The notes: generated by a model from the sequence alone, not told the origin. A stretch of 64,000 nucleotides of DNA from Halorubrum sp. SD626R (GCF_001261915.1 NZ_CVRT01000052.1:1-64000); one strand, 5' to 3'. Numbered from the stretch's first letter, positions 40,240 through 50,758 are shown. Program-made: numbers and translations.

Positions 40240-41865
40240 CTACTGCCGGGCGTCCAGCCGCTCGACGCGGGTGATCAGCTCGTCGACGGCGGCCTCCTGG
40301 TCGTCGGTCGCCTCGACGATGCGGTCGGTCGCGTCCTCGGTGCGGTCGGAGCGCTCCCGGACCGCCTCCAGCGACGACGTGAGCTCCTCGACGGTGGCGG
40401 CCTGGTCGTCCGTGGTCCGGGCGACCTCGGCGACCCCCGCGGCCGCCTCGTCGACCGCGTCGGCGATCTCTTCGAGGGAATCGAGCACCGTCTCGATCTC
40501 GGTCCCGGCGTCCTCGATGCGGTCGTGCGAGCGCTCGACGGCGGTGCTCGTCTCGTCGGACTGCGCCTGGAGCTCCGCGAGGCTCTCCGTGATCTCCTCG
40601 GTGTAGCCTCTGGTCTCGTCGGCGAGCTTCTTCACCTCCTCGGCGACGACCGCGAAGCCGTCGCCGCCCTCCCCGGCGCGGGCGGCCTCGATGTTGGCGT
40701 TCAGCGCGAGCAGGTTCGTCTGTTCGGCGACGTCGGAGATGACCTCGATGACCTCCTCGATGTCGTCCATACGCTCCGAGAGCGCGCCCACGCTCTCGAC
40801 GAGCTCGTCGCCGATCTCGACGACGTCCTCGGTCGCCTCCCGGGCGTCCTCGCTGGCGTCGAGCCCCTCGTCGGCGGCCTCGCTGGCGGCGACCGCGGCC
40901 GAGTCGACCTGGTCGGCCGTGGCGGCGACCTCCTCCATGCCGGCCGAGAACGACTGCATCTCGGAGACGCTCTCCTCTAACAGCTCGTTCTGCTCGTCGA
41001 CGTTCTCGGCGATGTCGGCGGCCGCCCCGCTCGCCTCCTGGACGGTCTCGTCGATCTGGCGCGCCTGCTCGTGGACGCTCTCGGAGAGGTCCTGGAGGTT
41101 CTCGGCCATCCCGTTAACGACGCCGATGACCTGCAGGAGGTCATCGTCGAGGATCTCGCACTCCTCGTGGCAGACGGCGCGGGAGTCGAGGTCCCCCTCC
41201 CCGATCTCCTCGGCCGTCTCGCGGATCTCCGAGACCAGCCGCTTCGTCGCGTCGCGCTCGTTGACGTTCTCGGTCCGGTCGATGACGACCTCCGTGACGC
41301 CGACGAGCTCGTCGCCGTCGTACAGTGGGGTCGCCGTGAACTCGATGTGCTTCTCGTCGCCGTGGCGGTCGACCATGGTGCTGGTGTCGCGGTAGCGGTC
41401 CTCCGCCGAACCGCAGCGTTCGACCCCGTACACCTCGTCGGCGGTCTCGGGCGCGTCGAGCACCTTGTCGGCGAGCGTGTCGGCCCGGCGGCCGTCGGGG
41501 TAGAACAGCTCCGAGACGTGGTCGTGCCCGACGGCGTCCTCGCGCTCGGCGCCCGTGAGCGAGGCGATCGATTCGTTCCACTCGGCGACGTTGCCGTCGG
41601 CGTCGAGAATGAACGTCGGCACGCTCGTCGCGTCGAACACCTGTTCGAAGCCGGCGGCCGCGAGCGTCCCGGCGCGGTCGACGCCCTCCTCCTCGGTGAT
41701 CGCGTACTCCTCGCCGCCGGACTCGCCCGTCCCGGGCCTCTGACCGGCCCCGTTCGCCCCCTCGTCGCCGATCGGGTCGTCGACGACGACGCCCCCGTCC
41801 GGGACCGACCGCGAGTCCCGATCCCGCCCGAGCACGCGTCGGAGCAGCCCTCGAACTCCAGTCAT
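40240..41865 (-). CDS. soluble methyl-accepting chemotaxis-type transducer with PAS domain
   Basis: A 541-residue signal transducer with no transmembrane segment, so it should act in the cytoplasm. The order is a polar N-terminus, a PAS domain (about 80-200: [32 protein letters not shown] through [21 protein letters not shown]), a HAMP-like linker, and a long coiled-coil MCP domain with the signalling hairpin [20 protein letters not shown] and [17 protein letters not shown]. Methylation sites would be Glu/Gln-rich heptads in the helices. [10 protein letters not shown] at 41865 is the chosen start; TTTATTC about 30 bases upstream could be its TATA. There are no che genes nearby. The ligand is unknown. 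Confidence 0.9.
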   Translation of the reverse strand: MTGVRGLLRRVLGRDRDSRSVPDGGVVVDDPIGDEGANGAGQRPGTGESGGEEYAITEEEGVDRAGTLAAAGFEQVFDATSVPTFILDADGNVAEWNESIASLTGAEREDAVGHDHVSELFYPDGRRADTLADKVLDAPETADEVYGVERCGSAEDRYRDTSTMVDRHGDEKHIEFTATPLYDGDELVGVTEVVIDRTENVNERDATKRLVSEIRETAEEIGEGDLDSRAVCHEECEILDDDLLQVIGVVNGMAENLQDLSESVHEQARQIDETVQEASGAAADIAENVDEQNELLEESVSEMQSFSAGMEEVAATADQVDSAAVAASEAADEGLDASEDAREATEDVVEIGDELVESVGALSERMDDIEEVIEVISDVAEQTNLLALNANIEAARAGEGGDGFAVVAEEVKKLADETRGYTEEITESLAELQAQSDETSTAVERSHDRIEDAGTEIETVLDSLEEIADAVDEAAAGVAEVARTTDDQAATVEELTSSLEAVRERSDRTEDATDRIVEATDDQEAAVDELITRVERLDARQ

Positions 41866-42011
41866 ATTTACGTTGCTCTCTTCCAAGCACCCGAATAAAG
41901 CGTTCCCTCCGTTATTCACGCCTGATAATGAACCCGGTCCGGCGCTCGGCGGGGCATCGGCCGCGCCCCCGCCCGCAGCGTTCAAACGCGTCCGGCGGCT
42001 ACGCCGATCCG

Positions 42012-43802
42012 ATGGACGCCGACGCCGTGCGCGAGCGGGCCGCGGACCTCCCGACCGAGCCCGGCGTCTACCAGTTCCGCGCGGGGGAGACGACGCTGTA
42101 CGTCGGCAAGGCGGTCGACCTCCGGGACCGGGTGCGGTCGTACGCCGACCCGCGCTCGGGGCGCATCCGGGGGATGGTCGCCCGCGCCGACCGGATCGAG
42201 TTCGCGGTCACCGACACCGAGACGCAGGCCCTGCTCCTGGAGGCGAACCTCATCAAGCGGCTCCAGCCCCGGTTCAACGTGCGGCTGAAGGACGACAAGT
42301 CGTACCCGCTGATCGCCTTGACCGACCACCCGGTCCCGCGGATCGAGGTCACCCGCGATCCGGAGGAGGGCGCGGTCGCGTACGGCCCGTTCACCGACAA
42401 GGGCCGCGTCGAGACCGTGCTGAAGGCGATCCGCGACGAGTACCGCCTCCGGGGCTGCTCGGACCACAAGTACGCGAACCGCGACCGCCCCTGCCTCGAC
42501 TACGAGATGGGGATCTGCTCGGCCCCCTGCACCGGCGAGATATCTCCCGAGGGCTACGCCGAGGACGTGGCCGCGGTCCACCGCTTCCTGGAGGGCGAGA
42601 CGGGCGTCCTCGCTGACCCGCTGCGCCGGCGGATGGAGGCCGCCGCCGAGGGCGCGGAGTTCGAGCGCGCCGCCAACCTCCGGGACCGCCTCGAAGCGGT
42701 CGAGGCGTTCCACGGGGAGGGCGGCGAGGCGGTCAGCGACCGGTCCGACGACCGCACCGTCGACGTGCTCGCGGCCGCCGTCGAGGGCGACGTCGCCCGC
42801 GTGGCCCGGCTCCACAGCGAGCGCGGTCAACTGGTCGACCGCAGTCGGCACCGACTGGACGCGGCCGCCGTGGGGGACGACGAGGGACCGGAAGCGACCG
42901 CCGACCCCGCCGACCCCGCCGACCCCGACGCCAACACCCCCGCCGCGGTGCTGTCCGCCTTCCTCACGCAGTACTACGCCGAGCGGGAGTTCCCGGACGC
43001 GGTCCTCCTCGCCGAGCGCCCCTCGGACCCCGACGTCGTCGACTGGCTGGAGTCGGAGGGCGTCGCGGTGCGGGTCCCCGGCGCGGGTCGCGAGGCGAAG
43101 CTCGTCGAACTCGCGCTCAAGAACGCCCGCAAGCGCGGCGGCCGCGACGACCCCGTCGGCGCGCTCGGCGAGCGGCTCGGGATCGACCGCCCCGCCCGGA
43201 TCGAGGGGTTCGACGTGAGCCACGCGCAGGGCACCGCCGTGGTCGGCTCCGACGTCTGCTTCGTCGACGGGAGCGCCGAGACGGCCGACTACCGTCGAAA
43301 GAAGCTCACCGACCGCAACGACGACTACGCGAACATGCGAGAGCTGATCCGCTGGCGCGCCGAGCGCGCGGTCGAGGACCGGGACGACCGCCCCGACCCC
43401 GACCTCCTCCTGATCGACGGGGGCGAGGGCCAGCTCGGGGCCGCCCGCGACGCCCTCGCCGAGACCGGCTGGGACGTCCCCGTCGTCGCCCTCGCGAAGG
43501 CGGAGGAGCTGGTCGTCACCCCCACGGGGACCCGCCGGTGGGACGACGACGCCCCCGAGCTGCACCTGCTCCAGCGCGTGCGTGACGAGGCGCATCGCTT
43601 CGCCGTCTCCTACCACCAGACCGTCCGCGACGAGGTGGCGACCGTCCTCGACGACGTGCCCGGCGTCGGCCCCGAGACGCGGCGCCGGCTCCTGCGCCGG
43701 TTCGGATCGGTAGAGAACGTCCGGGACGCCTCCCGCGAAGACCTCACCGATGTCGACGGTGTCGGTGACGCGACGGCCGACACGCTCAAACAGCGCCTGT
43801 AA
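42012..43802 (+). CDS. uvrC: excinuclease ABC subunit C
   Basis: Dual-incision nuclease of nucleotide excision repair. The 596-residue protein has an N-terminal GIY-YIG domain ([30 protein letters not shown]), a Cys-rich patch [27 protein letters not shown], a UVR coiled coil ([17 protein letters not shown]), the RNase H-like second nuclease ([21 protein letters not shown] with DGGEGQL), and a C-terminal helix-hairpin-helix pair ([30 protein letters not shown]). [14 protein letters not shown] at 42012 is preferred over 41928; the extra residues are Arg/Pro-rich. It is divergent from the transducer. An Asp/Ala repeat ([12 protein letters not shown]) marks an insertion. Confidence 0.95.
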   Translation: MDADAVRERAADLPTEPGVYQFRAGETTLYVGKAVDLRDRVRSYADPRSGRIRGMVARADRIEFAVTDTETQALLLEANLIKRLQPRFNVRLKDDKSYPLIALTDHPVPRIEVTRDPEEGAVAYGPFTDKGRVETVLKAIRDEYRLRGCSDHKYANRDRPCLDYEMGICSAPCTGEISPEGYAEDVAAVHRFLEGETGVLADPLRRRMEAAAEGAEFERAANLRDRLEAVEAFHGEGGEAVSDRSDDRTVDVLAAAVEGDVARVARLHSERGQLVDRSRHRLDAAAVGDDEGPEATADPADPADPDANTPAAVLSAFLTQYYAEREFPDAVLLAERPSDPDVVDWLESEGVAVRVPGAGREAKLVELALKNARKRGGRDDPVGALGERLGIDRPARIEGFDVSHAQGTAVVGSDVCFVDGSAETADYRRKKLTDRNDDYANMRELIRWRAERAVEDRDDRPDPDLLLIDGGEGQLGAARDALAETGWDVPVVALAKAEELVVTPTGTRRWDDDAPELHLLQRVRDEAHRFAVSYHQTVRDEVATVLDDVPGVGPETRRRLLRRFGSVENVRDASREDLTDVDGVGDATADTLKQRL

Positions 43803-43954
43803 CCGACCGACCACACCGAGGCGACGCGAGACCGATTGCCGCACGGTCGGGACGAACCGCGCTGCCGCGACCCGGTCGAACGCCCGCGGACAGGGGTGGA
43901 ACGGCCTCTCACGAGGACCCCAACCATTTGTGTCGCGCCGTTCAACGCCGGATC

Positions 43955-44338
43955 GTGAACGGATCGACCCGAATCGCGGCCCTCCTCGTGTTGGTCGTTC
44001 TCGCGGGCGTCGCGGGCGCCGCGTTCGTTCATCAGACCGGGGAGAAACCGGTCCACGTCGAACGGACCTCCTGTGAGACGGGAGCGGGCGTCAGCTGTGA
44101 GGCGACGCTCGTGAACACGGACGACGAGACGGGGTACAACCTTGCCGTCCGCGTGATCGGATACGACGCCGACGGCGACGTCGTGACGCGGTACACGAAC
44201 GACGGGACCTCAGACGGCGGCGGCATCATGGACGTCTCGGCGGGCGCGACGGGGAACGTCACCATCTCGACTTCCTCACCCGAGCCCGTCGCCGAGGCCG
44301 ACGTTCGGGTCGTCGAGGTCGAGGCGGTCGAGGAGTGA
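43955..44338 (+). CDS. membrane-anchored extracytoplasmic protein
   Basis: A 127-residue protein. The GTG at 43955 begins with a short polar stretch and then one hydrophobic segment (about 5-24, IAALLVLVVLAGVAGAAFV), followed by a beta-rich domain: HVERTSCETGAGVSCEATLVNTDDETGYNLAVRVIGYDADGDVV and VSAGATGNVTISTSSPE. This resembles FxLYD-type Ig-like domains. The paired cysteines (in SCETGAGVSC) may form a disulphide outside the cell. The GTG start fits a leaderless message with CCATTTGTG about 29 bases upstream. Function is unknown. Confidence 0.7.
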   Translation: MNGSTRIAALLVLVVLAGVAGAAFVHQTGEKPVHVERTSCETGAGVSCEATLVNTDDETGYNLAVRVIGYDADGDVVTRYTNDGTSDGGGIMDVSAGATGNVTISTSSPEPVAEADVRVVEVEAVEE

Positions 44339-44497
44339 TCCCGCGGTTCTCGTCGGTGCCATCACCCTCTACTACGAGTATTCGGGTTCGGCCGGCGTAG
44401 CACGGCCACGGACGCAAAACGCATACTCCGCCTCGAGGGGGCCGCTCTCGACGCCGTCGACGATTTATCCCTCGCCGCGCCCAACTCCCTGCCCGTC

Positions 44498-45097
44498 ATG
44501 CGAGCGTTCTTCGCCGTCGACCTCCCGGACGACCTCACGGAGCCGGTCGCGGAGGCACAGGCCGTGTTCGAGGGCGCCCAGGGCCTGCGGTTCGTCGATC
44601 CCGAACAGGCGCACGTGACGCTGAAGTTCCTCGGCGAGGTCGACGAATCGGACGCCGACGACGCGGACGACGCCGGCGAGACCGCCGCTCCCGCCCTCGA
44701 CGACGCGATCGCGGCCGGCGAGCGCGCGGTCGCGGCGGCCGACGTGGGTCGGTTCGAGTGCGCCGTCGAGGGGTTCGGCGCCTTCCCGAACCGCGACGAC
44801 GTGTCCGTCGTGTGGGCGGGAGTCGAGCGCGGCGGCGACGACCTCACCGCGCTTCACGGTGCCCTCGAGGCGGTGACGACCGCGCTCGGCGTCGACCCCG
44901 CCGACCACGCGTTCACGCCCCACGTCACGCTGGCGCGCGTAGAGAGCGCGACCGAGGCGGAGGCGGTCCGAGACGCGCTCGACGCGGGCGACCCCGAGGT
45001 GGGTGCGTTCTCGGTCGACGAGATCCGGCTGGTGGCGTCGACGCTGACCGCGTCGGGGGCCGAGTACGACGCGGTCCGAGAGTTCCGACTGGAATAG
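44498..45097 (+). CDS. thpR: RNA 2',3'-cyclic phosphodiesterase
   Basis: A 199-residue 2H phosphoesterase of the ThpR/LigT family, opening MRAFFAVDLPDDLTEPVAEAQAVF. Both catalytic motifs are present: AHVTLKFLGEV (about residue 38) and FTPHVTLARVE (about 139). It hydrolyses 2',3'-cyclic phosphates or 2',5' linkages in RNA. A 25-residue acidic insert (DESDADDADDAGETAAPALDD) sits between the first strands. It is monocistronic. A more diverged paralogue lies at 37589. Confidence 0.9.
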   Translation: MRAFFAVDLPDDLTEPVAEAQAVFEGAQGLRFVDPEQAHVTLKFLGEVDESDADDADDAGETAAPALDDAIAAGERAVAAADVGRFECAVEGFGAFPNRDDVSVVWAGVERGGDDLTALHGALEAVTTALGVDPADHAFTPHVTLARVESATEAEAVRDALDAGDPEVGAFSVDEIRLVASTLTASGAEYDAVREFRLE

Positions 45098-45200
45098 CGC
45101 GGTTCGCGGCGTTCGGCTCGGCCCGCACCGCGGGCGGGTTCTCAGCGGTGATAGCCGCAGGCGTACGTTTAACCTACCGGATCAGTGAGAGGTACGCGAG

Positions 45201-46610
45201 ATGGACGACAGGGCGCGACCGGAGGGAGACGCGGGGTCCGAACCGGGCGGCGACGCGGACCGAGGCGGCCCCGGCGACGGCGGCCGAACCCCGGCGTTGA
45301 CTCGCCTCGGTCGGCGGTTCGAGGCCGAGACGCGACGCGAGGCGGCCGAGGCGCTGGGGAGCCCCTCTAGGTCGATGAACGCCGAGGAAGGCCGGATCGT
45401 CGAGGCGCTGTTCGCGACCGCCCTCGACGACCCGGACGAGTCGGTGCGCGCGGCGGCGATCGAGTCGCTGTACTTCCACAGCGACGCCCACGTCGACCGG
45501 CTGGCGGCGCGCGTCGCCGAGCGACGCGAATCGGGCGAGACGGCGAGTCACGTTCCGGACGCAGACGCCGGCGCCGCCGACGCGTTCGGTCGGTGGCTGG
45601 AGAGCGACCGCGCCGCCTACCGGATGGTCGGCGCGACCGGGCTGACCGCCGTCGGCGCCGAGGCGGCGGCGTCCCGGCTCCGCGAGGCGTTCGACGACGA
45701 CGACCCCCGCGTCCAAGCCCGGGCCGTCGAGGGATACGCTCGGTCCGGCGGCGAGGCGGTCGAGGCGGTGCGACCGCTGGTGAACGCGCCGAACGGCCTC
45801 GTGCGCGGCGCCGCGGTGGACGCGCTCGTCGCGATGGACAGCGACGACGCGACCGAACTGCTCGCGCTCGCGGCGCGGCAGGGTAACGAGCGACTCCGGC
45901 TCACGGCCGTCCGCGGGCTCGGACGACTGAACCGCCGGGACGCCGCCGGAGTGCTCCTCGGGTCGTTGGCGGACCCTTCGGAGCCGGTCCGGCGGGCCGC
46001 CGCCGCGTCGGTCGCCGCGGTGATCGCCGAGGCGGGCGCGGTCTCAGCCGGCGGCGTGCGCGACCGACTCCTCGCCGAGCGGCCGTTCGAGACCGGCGGC
46101 GTGCTCGGGGCGTTCCGCGCCGTCGCGGCCGAGCGGACCGCGGCCGCACGAGACGGAGCCGAAGGCGACGACGCGGAGCGGTCCGAGGCCCGCGTGGACG
46201 CCGAGACGCGGCGGTACGCGGCGTGGTTGTACTGCGAGCTCCTCGAAGCGGCGGACCCGGCCGCGGCCGACCGTTCGGCGGCGGTCGAGTGGCTGATCGA
46301 CGCGCTCGATCACCGCGACCGGCTGGTGGCCGACCTCGCGGCCGCGTACCTGCCACGAGTCGTCGCGGCCGCCGGAGCCGAGGGAGAGAGCACCGACGCG
46401 GAGCGGCCGGAATCGCCGCTCGGCGTCGACGTCGAGCGGTCGCTCCGGGAGCTCGCGGGCGACGAGGCGACCGCCGATCCCGCCCGGGAGCGCGCCAGAG
46501 CGGTGTTGCGGCGGTTCAAGCGTGCGGTCGTCGAGACGGCCGCGGACCGTCACGTGGAGTACGTCTACGTCCGCTGGCCCGCGGACTACACGGAGAGCCG
46601 GGAGGAGTGA
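45201..46610 (+). CDS. HEAT-repeat protein
   Basis: A 469-residue alpha-solenoid protein with at least five HEAT/PBS-lyase-like repeats. Clear ones are ATALDDPDESVRAAAIESLYF (about 72-92), REAFDDDDPRVQARAVEGYA (160-180), LVNAPNGLVRGAAVDALVAM (195-214), ARQGNERLRLTAVRGLGRL (225-243) and GSLADPSEPVRRAAAASVAAV (255-275). Further helices follow to the end (YVYVRWPADYTESREE). The first 30 residues are a Gly/Asp tail. These scaffolds bind proteins or cofactors, for example in phycobilin lyases. The partner is unknown. Convergent with the next gene. Confidence 0.85.
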   Translation: MDDRARPEGDAGSEPGGDADRGGPGDGGRTPALTRLGRRFEAETRREAAEALGSPSRSMNAEEGRIVEALFATALDDPDESVRAAAIESLYFHSDAHVDRLAARVAERRESGETASHVPDADAGAADAFGRWLESDRAAYRMVGATGLTAVGAEAAASRLREAFDDDDPRVQARAVEGYARSGGEAVEAVRPLVNAPNGLVRGAAVDALVAMDSDDATELLALAARQGNERLRLTAVRGLGRLNRRDAAGVLLGSLADPSEPVRRAAAASVAAVIAEAGAVSAGGVRDRLLAERPFETGGVLGAFRAVAAERTAAARDGAEGDDAERSEARVDAETRRYAAWLYCELLEAADPAAADRSAAVEWLIDALDHRDRLVADLAAAYLPRVVAAAGAEGESTDAERPESPLGVDVERSLRELAGDEATADPARERARAVLRRFKRAVVETAADRHVEYVYVRWPADYTESREE

Positions 46611-46676
46611 GGCGGGGAGCCGTCCACGAGCAGGACGCCGCTCGGGGACCGAAGCCGGTCGCGAGCGAGGAGCCGC

Positions 46677-47507
46677 TCACGGACGGCGGACGAACCGGTC
46701 GTCGTCGACCGCGACCGTCAGGTCGATCGTCTCGTCGAGGAAATTGAGGACCGTGGCGACGTTCCGGTCCTCGTCGGCGTCGACGTACAGCTGTAACACG
46801 CCGCCCGTGTCGGCGAGGCGCGCGGCGAGCATGCGGACGAACGAGACCGCGCGCTCGACGTCGAAGGCGGCGACGATCTGGTGGAAGACGCTCACCTCCA
46901 GCGACACGGGCTCGCCGGGCTGGCGGTTGGCGTCGAGGATACGCGAGACCGTCTCGCCGACCTCGTCGGGCGAGAGACGCGGGTCGAGTTCGACCATCTC
47001 GATGCCGACGCCCTCGAAGTCGACGTCCGGCGTCGCCTCGAAGTCGTACTCGCCGGTGCTGACGATCACCGTCCGCCGGGGCCACGCGTCGAGGCGCTCG
47101 TCGAGCGCGCGGACCAACCGCTCCGGCGACGGCGTCACGGCGACGACGAGTCCGACCGCGCCGTGGAAGTGCGCCCGGAGCGCGTCAGCCTCGTCGCCGG
47201 TCGGCGACGCGTCGACGCGGACGACGCCGTCCCAGCTCACCCGGTCGGCCACGTGGACCCCGTCGGCGACGCGGTCCGTCACGTGACCGTGGAGGTGAGT
47301 TTTGAACTCGGCGACCGCGCCGTCCGTGTCGTAGGCCGTCTTGGCGGTGGCGCAGTACGGGCAGTCCCAACTGACGCGGAAGTCGGACCGAGAGAGCGCG
47401 TCCGAGTGGTGAGCGAGCAGGTGGGATCCCGTCACCTCGCGCATGCCGGACCGGTCCCGCGTCCACGCGACGAACCCACACCGGTCACACGCCCAACGGC
47501 CAACCAT
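46677..47507 (-). CDS. haloarchaeal DUF7504-like protein with N-terminal zinc fingers
   Basis: A 276-residue protein. The N-terminal 85 residues contain WACDRCGFVAWTRDR with HLLAHHSDAL, and WDCPYCATAKTAYDTDGAVAEFKTHLHGHV, that is two CxxC...HxxxH-type zinc fingers. The rest has alternating strands and helices (GLVVAVTPSPERLVRALDERL, RTVIVSTGEYDFE, GGVLQLYVDADEDRNVATVLNFLDET), similar to the degenerate RecA/KaiC-like DUF7504 proteins of haloarchaea. No Walker A is present. MVGRWACDRCG at 47507 is the start. It may be a sensory regulator; the identification of the domain is tentative. Confidence 0.65.
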   Translation of the reverse strand: MVGRWACDRCGFVAWTRDRSGMREVTGSHLLAHHSDALSRSDFRVSWDCPYCATAKTAYDTDGAVAEFKTHLHGHVTDRVADGVHVADRVSWDGVVRVDASPTGDEADALRAHFHGAVGLVVAVTPSPERLVRALDERLDAWPRRTVIVSTGEYDFEATPDVDFEGVGIEMVELDPRLSPDEVGETVSRILDANRQPGEPVSLEVSVFHQIVAAFDVERAVSFVRMLAARLADTGGVLQLYVDADEDRNVATVLNFLDETIDLTVAVDDDRFVRRP

Positions 47508-47609
47508 GATCGGGAACGTGTCTCGACGGTTCCGGCGGAGACACATGTATGTTGTGTTACGTGTAATCGGCGGCCGGCTCGGCCCCTCGGACGACCCGAT
47601 CCGTGCGTC

Positions 47610-48878
47610 TCACGCCGACGCGAACCCGTTCTCGTCGGCGTGTTCGACCCGGACGCGGGTGACGCGTGTCCCGGTCGCCCCGGTGACCGTGAGCGTGACA
47701 TCGCCGACCGCGACGCGGTCGCCCTCGCCGGGGAGTCGACCGAGTTGGCGGGCGACGAGTCCCGCGACGGTGTTCGCGCCCGCGTCGGCGGGGAGCGAGA
47801 GGCCGAGCGTCTCGTTGAGGTGCGGCACCGCCGTCCAGCCGCGGACGACGGCGGCGTCCGGCGCGACGACGTCGACGGCGTCCGTCTCCCACCGGCCGAC
47901 CAGCTCGCCGACGACCTCCTCGAAGAGGTCCTCCAGCGTTGCGACGCCGACGACCGCGCCGTGTTCGTCGACGACGACGACCATCCGCGTCTCGCTCGCG
48001 CGCATCTCCGCGAACAGCTCGTCGAGCGGCTTCGTCTCTGGGACGAAGATCGGATCGCTGAGGACGCTCGCGAGGTCGGCGCCGGTCGCGTCGGCGCGGA
48101 TCGCGTCGCGAACGTCGACGACGCCGACCACGTCGTCGCGGTTCTCGCCGTAGACGGGCATCCGGGTGACGCCCTCGCGCCCGGCGGTCGAGAGCACGTC
48201 GGCCGGGGTCGCCGTGTCCGGGACCGCCACCATGTCGGTGCGCGGGATCATCACCGCGGAGACGCGCGTCGACTCCAGGTCGAGGACGCCGCGGATCATC
48301 GCGCCCTCCTCGGGGTCGAGCGCGCCCGCGGCCTGCCCCGAGAGCACGAGCGTCTCGATCTCCTCGCGGGTGAGGTACGACTCGATGTCGGACTCGCCGC
48401 CCGTGAACCGGTTGACGACGCCGGAGAGCGCCTCGAACACGTACAGCACGGGGCGGATGACTCGCTGGATCGTGACGACCGGGCGCGAGACGCGGAGCGC
48501 GTGCTTCTCGGCGTTCGCCACCGCGTACGACTTCGGCGCGATCTCGCCGAAGACGATGACGAAGACGCTCGTGACGAGCGTCGACCCGGTCGCGGCCTGC
48601 CCCCCGGAGAAGCCGAATCGGACGAACACCGCGGTCGCGACCGAGGCGGCCGCGATGTTGGCGACGTTGTTGCTCACGAGGGCGGTGACGAGGAAGCGGT
48701 GCGAGTCGTCGCGGAGCGCCGACAGCGCCCGCGCGCCGGGCACGTCGGCGGCGAGCAGCGAGTCGATCCGGTGCGTCGGGACCGAGAAGACGGCGAGCTC
48801 CGAGCTGGAGAAGAAGGCGCTGATCCCCGTCAACATGAGGATGGCGGCCGCCCCGGCGAACGCGATCGTGATGTCCAT
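47610..48878 (-). CDS. CNNM/CorC-type transporter-associated protein
   Basis: A 422-residue 'hemolysin family' membrane protein. It has the DUF21/CNNM domain with about four hydrophobic helices (1-185; includes SAFFSSSELAVFSVPTHRID and VIVFGEIAPKSYAVANAE), two CBS domains (about 205-325; RVSAVMIPRTDMVAV, MVVVVDEHGAVVGVATLEDLFEEVVGEL) and the C-terminal CorC_HlyC domain (about 335-415). Homologues export Mg2+ or Co2+. The split MgtE pair at 28591-29813 is a candidate importer in the same genome. It is divergent from serA. Confidence 0.9.
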   Translation of the reverse strand: MDITIAFAGAAAILMLTGISAFFSSSELAVFSVPTHRIDSLLAADVPGARALSALRDDSHRFLVTALVSNNVANIAAASVATAVFVRFGFSGGQAATGSTLVTSVFVIVFGEIAPKSYAVANAEKHALRVSRPVVTIQRVIRPVLYVFEALSGVVNRFTGGESDIESYLTREEIETLVLSGQAAGALDPEEGAMIRGVLDLESTRVSAVMIPRTDMVAVPDTATPADVLSTAGREGVTRMPVYGENRDDVVGVVDVRDAIRADATGADLASVLSDPIFVPETKPLDELFAEMRASETRMVVVVDEHGAVVGVATLEDLFEEVVGELVGRWETDAVDVVAPDAAVVRGWTAVPHLNETLGLSLPADAGANTVAGLVARQLGRLPGEGDRVAVGDVTLTVTGATGTRVTRVRVEHADENGFASA

Positions 48879-48991
48879 GCGTCCCCCTGCGGCCGGATAT
48901 CAAAGGGAGTACCGGAGCGGCGGCGTCGGACGGACGCGCCCCTCGGGTCGCGATCGCCGTCGACCGCGATCCGGGTAGCCACGAACGAGGT

Positions 48992-49014
48992 GTTTCCACC
49001 GGAAACAGAGGGGT
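48992..49014 (+). promoter_or_regulatory. isolated ORB-like element upstream of serA
   Basis: GTTTCCACCGGAAACAGAGG continues with GGT. The core is a perfect palindrome (GTTTCC-ACC-GGAAAC, with a single central mismatch) and carries the G-rich tail of the oriC ORBs. It lies 87 bases before the serA ATG and 26 kb from the origin. It could be an outlying Orc1 site, or a transcription factor operator that happens to share the pattern. Confidence 0.5.
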
Positions 49015-49100
49015 TGAATGCGCACGAACGCGGATCGCCACGGACGGCAAAACGGCGCGATGAGGAAAGCGTTAACCTCGCGCCGCCGGTGGATCCGGGC

Positions 49101-50705
49101 ATGAAGGTACTCGTCACCGACCCCATCGCGGACGCGGGGTTGGACCGACTCCGAGACGCCGGCCACGAGGTCGAAACGGACTACGAGGTCGAGGGGGAGG
49201 CCCTCCTCGACGCCGTGAGCGACGCGAACGCGCTCATCGTCCGCTCCGGGACCGAGGTCACCGAGGCGGTCTTCGATGCCGCCCCGGACCTCGTCATCGT
49301 CGGCCGGGCCGGCATCGGCGTCGACAACATCGACATCGAGGCCGCCACCGACCACGGGGTCATCGTCGCCAACGCGCCCGAGGGCAACGTCCGGGCCGCC
49401 GCCGAGCACACGGTCGCGATGACGTTCGCCGTCGCGCGCTCGATCCCGCAGGCGCACGGCCGCCTCCTCGGCGGGGAGTGGGCCAAAGGCGAGTTCCTCG
49501 GCACCGAGGTGAACAACAAGACGCTCACCATCGTCGGCCTCGGCCGCGTCGGACAGGAGGTCGCCAAGCGGCTCGACTCGCTCGGGATGGACCTCGTCGT
49601 CTACGACCCGTACATCTCCGAGGAGCGCGCCGACCGGCTCGGTGCCGAGCTCGTCGAGGACCTCCACGACGCGCTCGCGGCCGGCGACTTCGCGACGGTC
49701 CACACCCCCCTCCTCCCCGAGACCGAGGGGATGATCGGCGAGGACGAGCTGGCGCAGCTGGAGGGCGGCTACCTCATCAACTGCGCCCGCGGCGGCATCG
49801 TCGACGAGGACGCGCTCGCCGCGGCGGTCGACGACGGCGTCCTCGCGGGCGCCGCGCTCGACTCCTTCGCCGAGGAGCCGCTCCCGAAGGACTCGCCGCT
49901 GCTCGACGTCGAAGAGATCGTCCTGACGCCGCACCTCGGGGCGTCGACCGAGGCGGCCCAGGAGAACGTCGCCGTCGACACCGCGGAGGCCGTGCTCGCG
50001 GCGTTCAACGACGAGCCGGTCCTCACCGCGCTCAACGCGCCCTCCGTCGACGAGACGGCGTTCCCGCGGATCAAGCCGTACATCGCCGTGGCGGAGACCG
50101 CCGGGAAGGTCGCCGCGCAGCTGCTCGACGGCCGCATCACCGAGGTGGAGGCGACGTACGAGGGCGACATCGCCGAGGAGGACGTCGACCTCGTCACCGC
50201 GAGCGCGCTGAAGGGCGTGTTCGAGCCGCTGGAGTGGCAGGTGAACTCGGTGAACGCGCCGCGGCTCGCAGAGGAGCGCGGCATCGAGGTCACCGAGTCG
50301 AAGACCCGCCAGACCGACGACTTCCAGAGTCTGGTGCGCGTCACCGTCCACAACGGTGACGACTCCATCGCGGTTGAGGGCACCCTGTTCGCGGGCGAGG
50401 ACCCGCGGATCGTCCGGATCGACGGGTTCCGCGTCGACGCGGTCCCGTACGGCCACATGCTGGTCGCGCGCAACACCGACGAGCCGGGCGTCATCGGGCT
50501 CATCGGCACCGTCCTCGGCGACCACGACGTCAACATCGCCGGGATGTACAACGCCCGCGAGACGCAGGGCGGCGAGGCGCTCACCGTCTACAACCTCGAC
50601 CAAGACGTCCCCGACGCCGCGATCGACTCGCTGCTCGCCGACGACCGGATCGTCGAGGTCACGGAGATCACGCTGGACGACGCCGACGAACGGAAGGCGG
50701 AGTAA
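49101..50705 (+). CDS. serA: D-3-phosphoglycerate dehydrogenase
   Basis: Catalyses the first step of phosphorylated serine synthesis; the last step enzyme SerB is at 36629. The 534-residue protein is the long type. It has a substrate domain, an NAD domain (TIVGLGRVGQEVAKRL, about 143-158) with catalytic Arg230 (NCARGG), Glu259 (FAEEPLP) and His278 (PHLGAS), then an intervening ASB domain (about 315-450) and a C-terminal ACT domain (about 455-528: PGVIGLIGTVLGDHDVNIAGM) for serine feedback. ATG 49101 is certain. The reading frame is open upstream, but lacks halophilic acidic bias. Confidence 0.95.
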   Translation: MKVLVTDPIADAGLDRLRDAGHEVETDYEVEGEALLDAVSDANALIVRSGTEVTEAVFDAAPDLVIVGRAGIGVDNIDIEAATDHGVIVANAPEGNVRAAAEHTVAMTFAVARSIPQAHGRLLGGEWAKGEFLGTEVNNKTLTIVGLGRVGQEVAKRLDSLGMDLVVYDPYISEERADRLGAELVEDLHDALAAGDFATVHTPLLPETEGMIGEDELAQLEGGYLINCARGGIVDEDALAAAVDDGVLAGAALDSFAEEPLPKDSPLLDVEEIVLTPHLGASTEAAQENVAVDTAEAVLAAFNDEPVLTALNAPSVDETAFPRIKPYIAVAETAGKVAAQLLDGRITEVEATYEGDIAEEDVDLVTASALKGVFEPLEWQVNSVNAPRLAEERGIEVTESKTRQTDDFQSLVRVTVHNGDDSIAVEGTLFAGEDPRIVRIDGFRVDAVPYGHMLVARNTDEPGVIGLIGTVLGDHDVNIAGMYNARETQGGEALTVYNLDQDVPDAAIDSLLADDRIVEVTEITLDDADERKAE

Positions 50706-50758
50706 CGGTCGGGTAGCTCATTTCTATCACGGCCAACGGCGCAATCCCCCGAAACGGG

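Noticed and set aside
46881-49100. Open frame upstream of and continuous with serA (over 700 extra codons)
   Set aside because: It runs antisense through two confident genes, and its sequence is Arg/Val/Asp shadow. SerA begins at MKVLVTDPIA.
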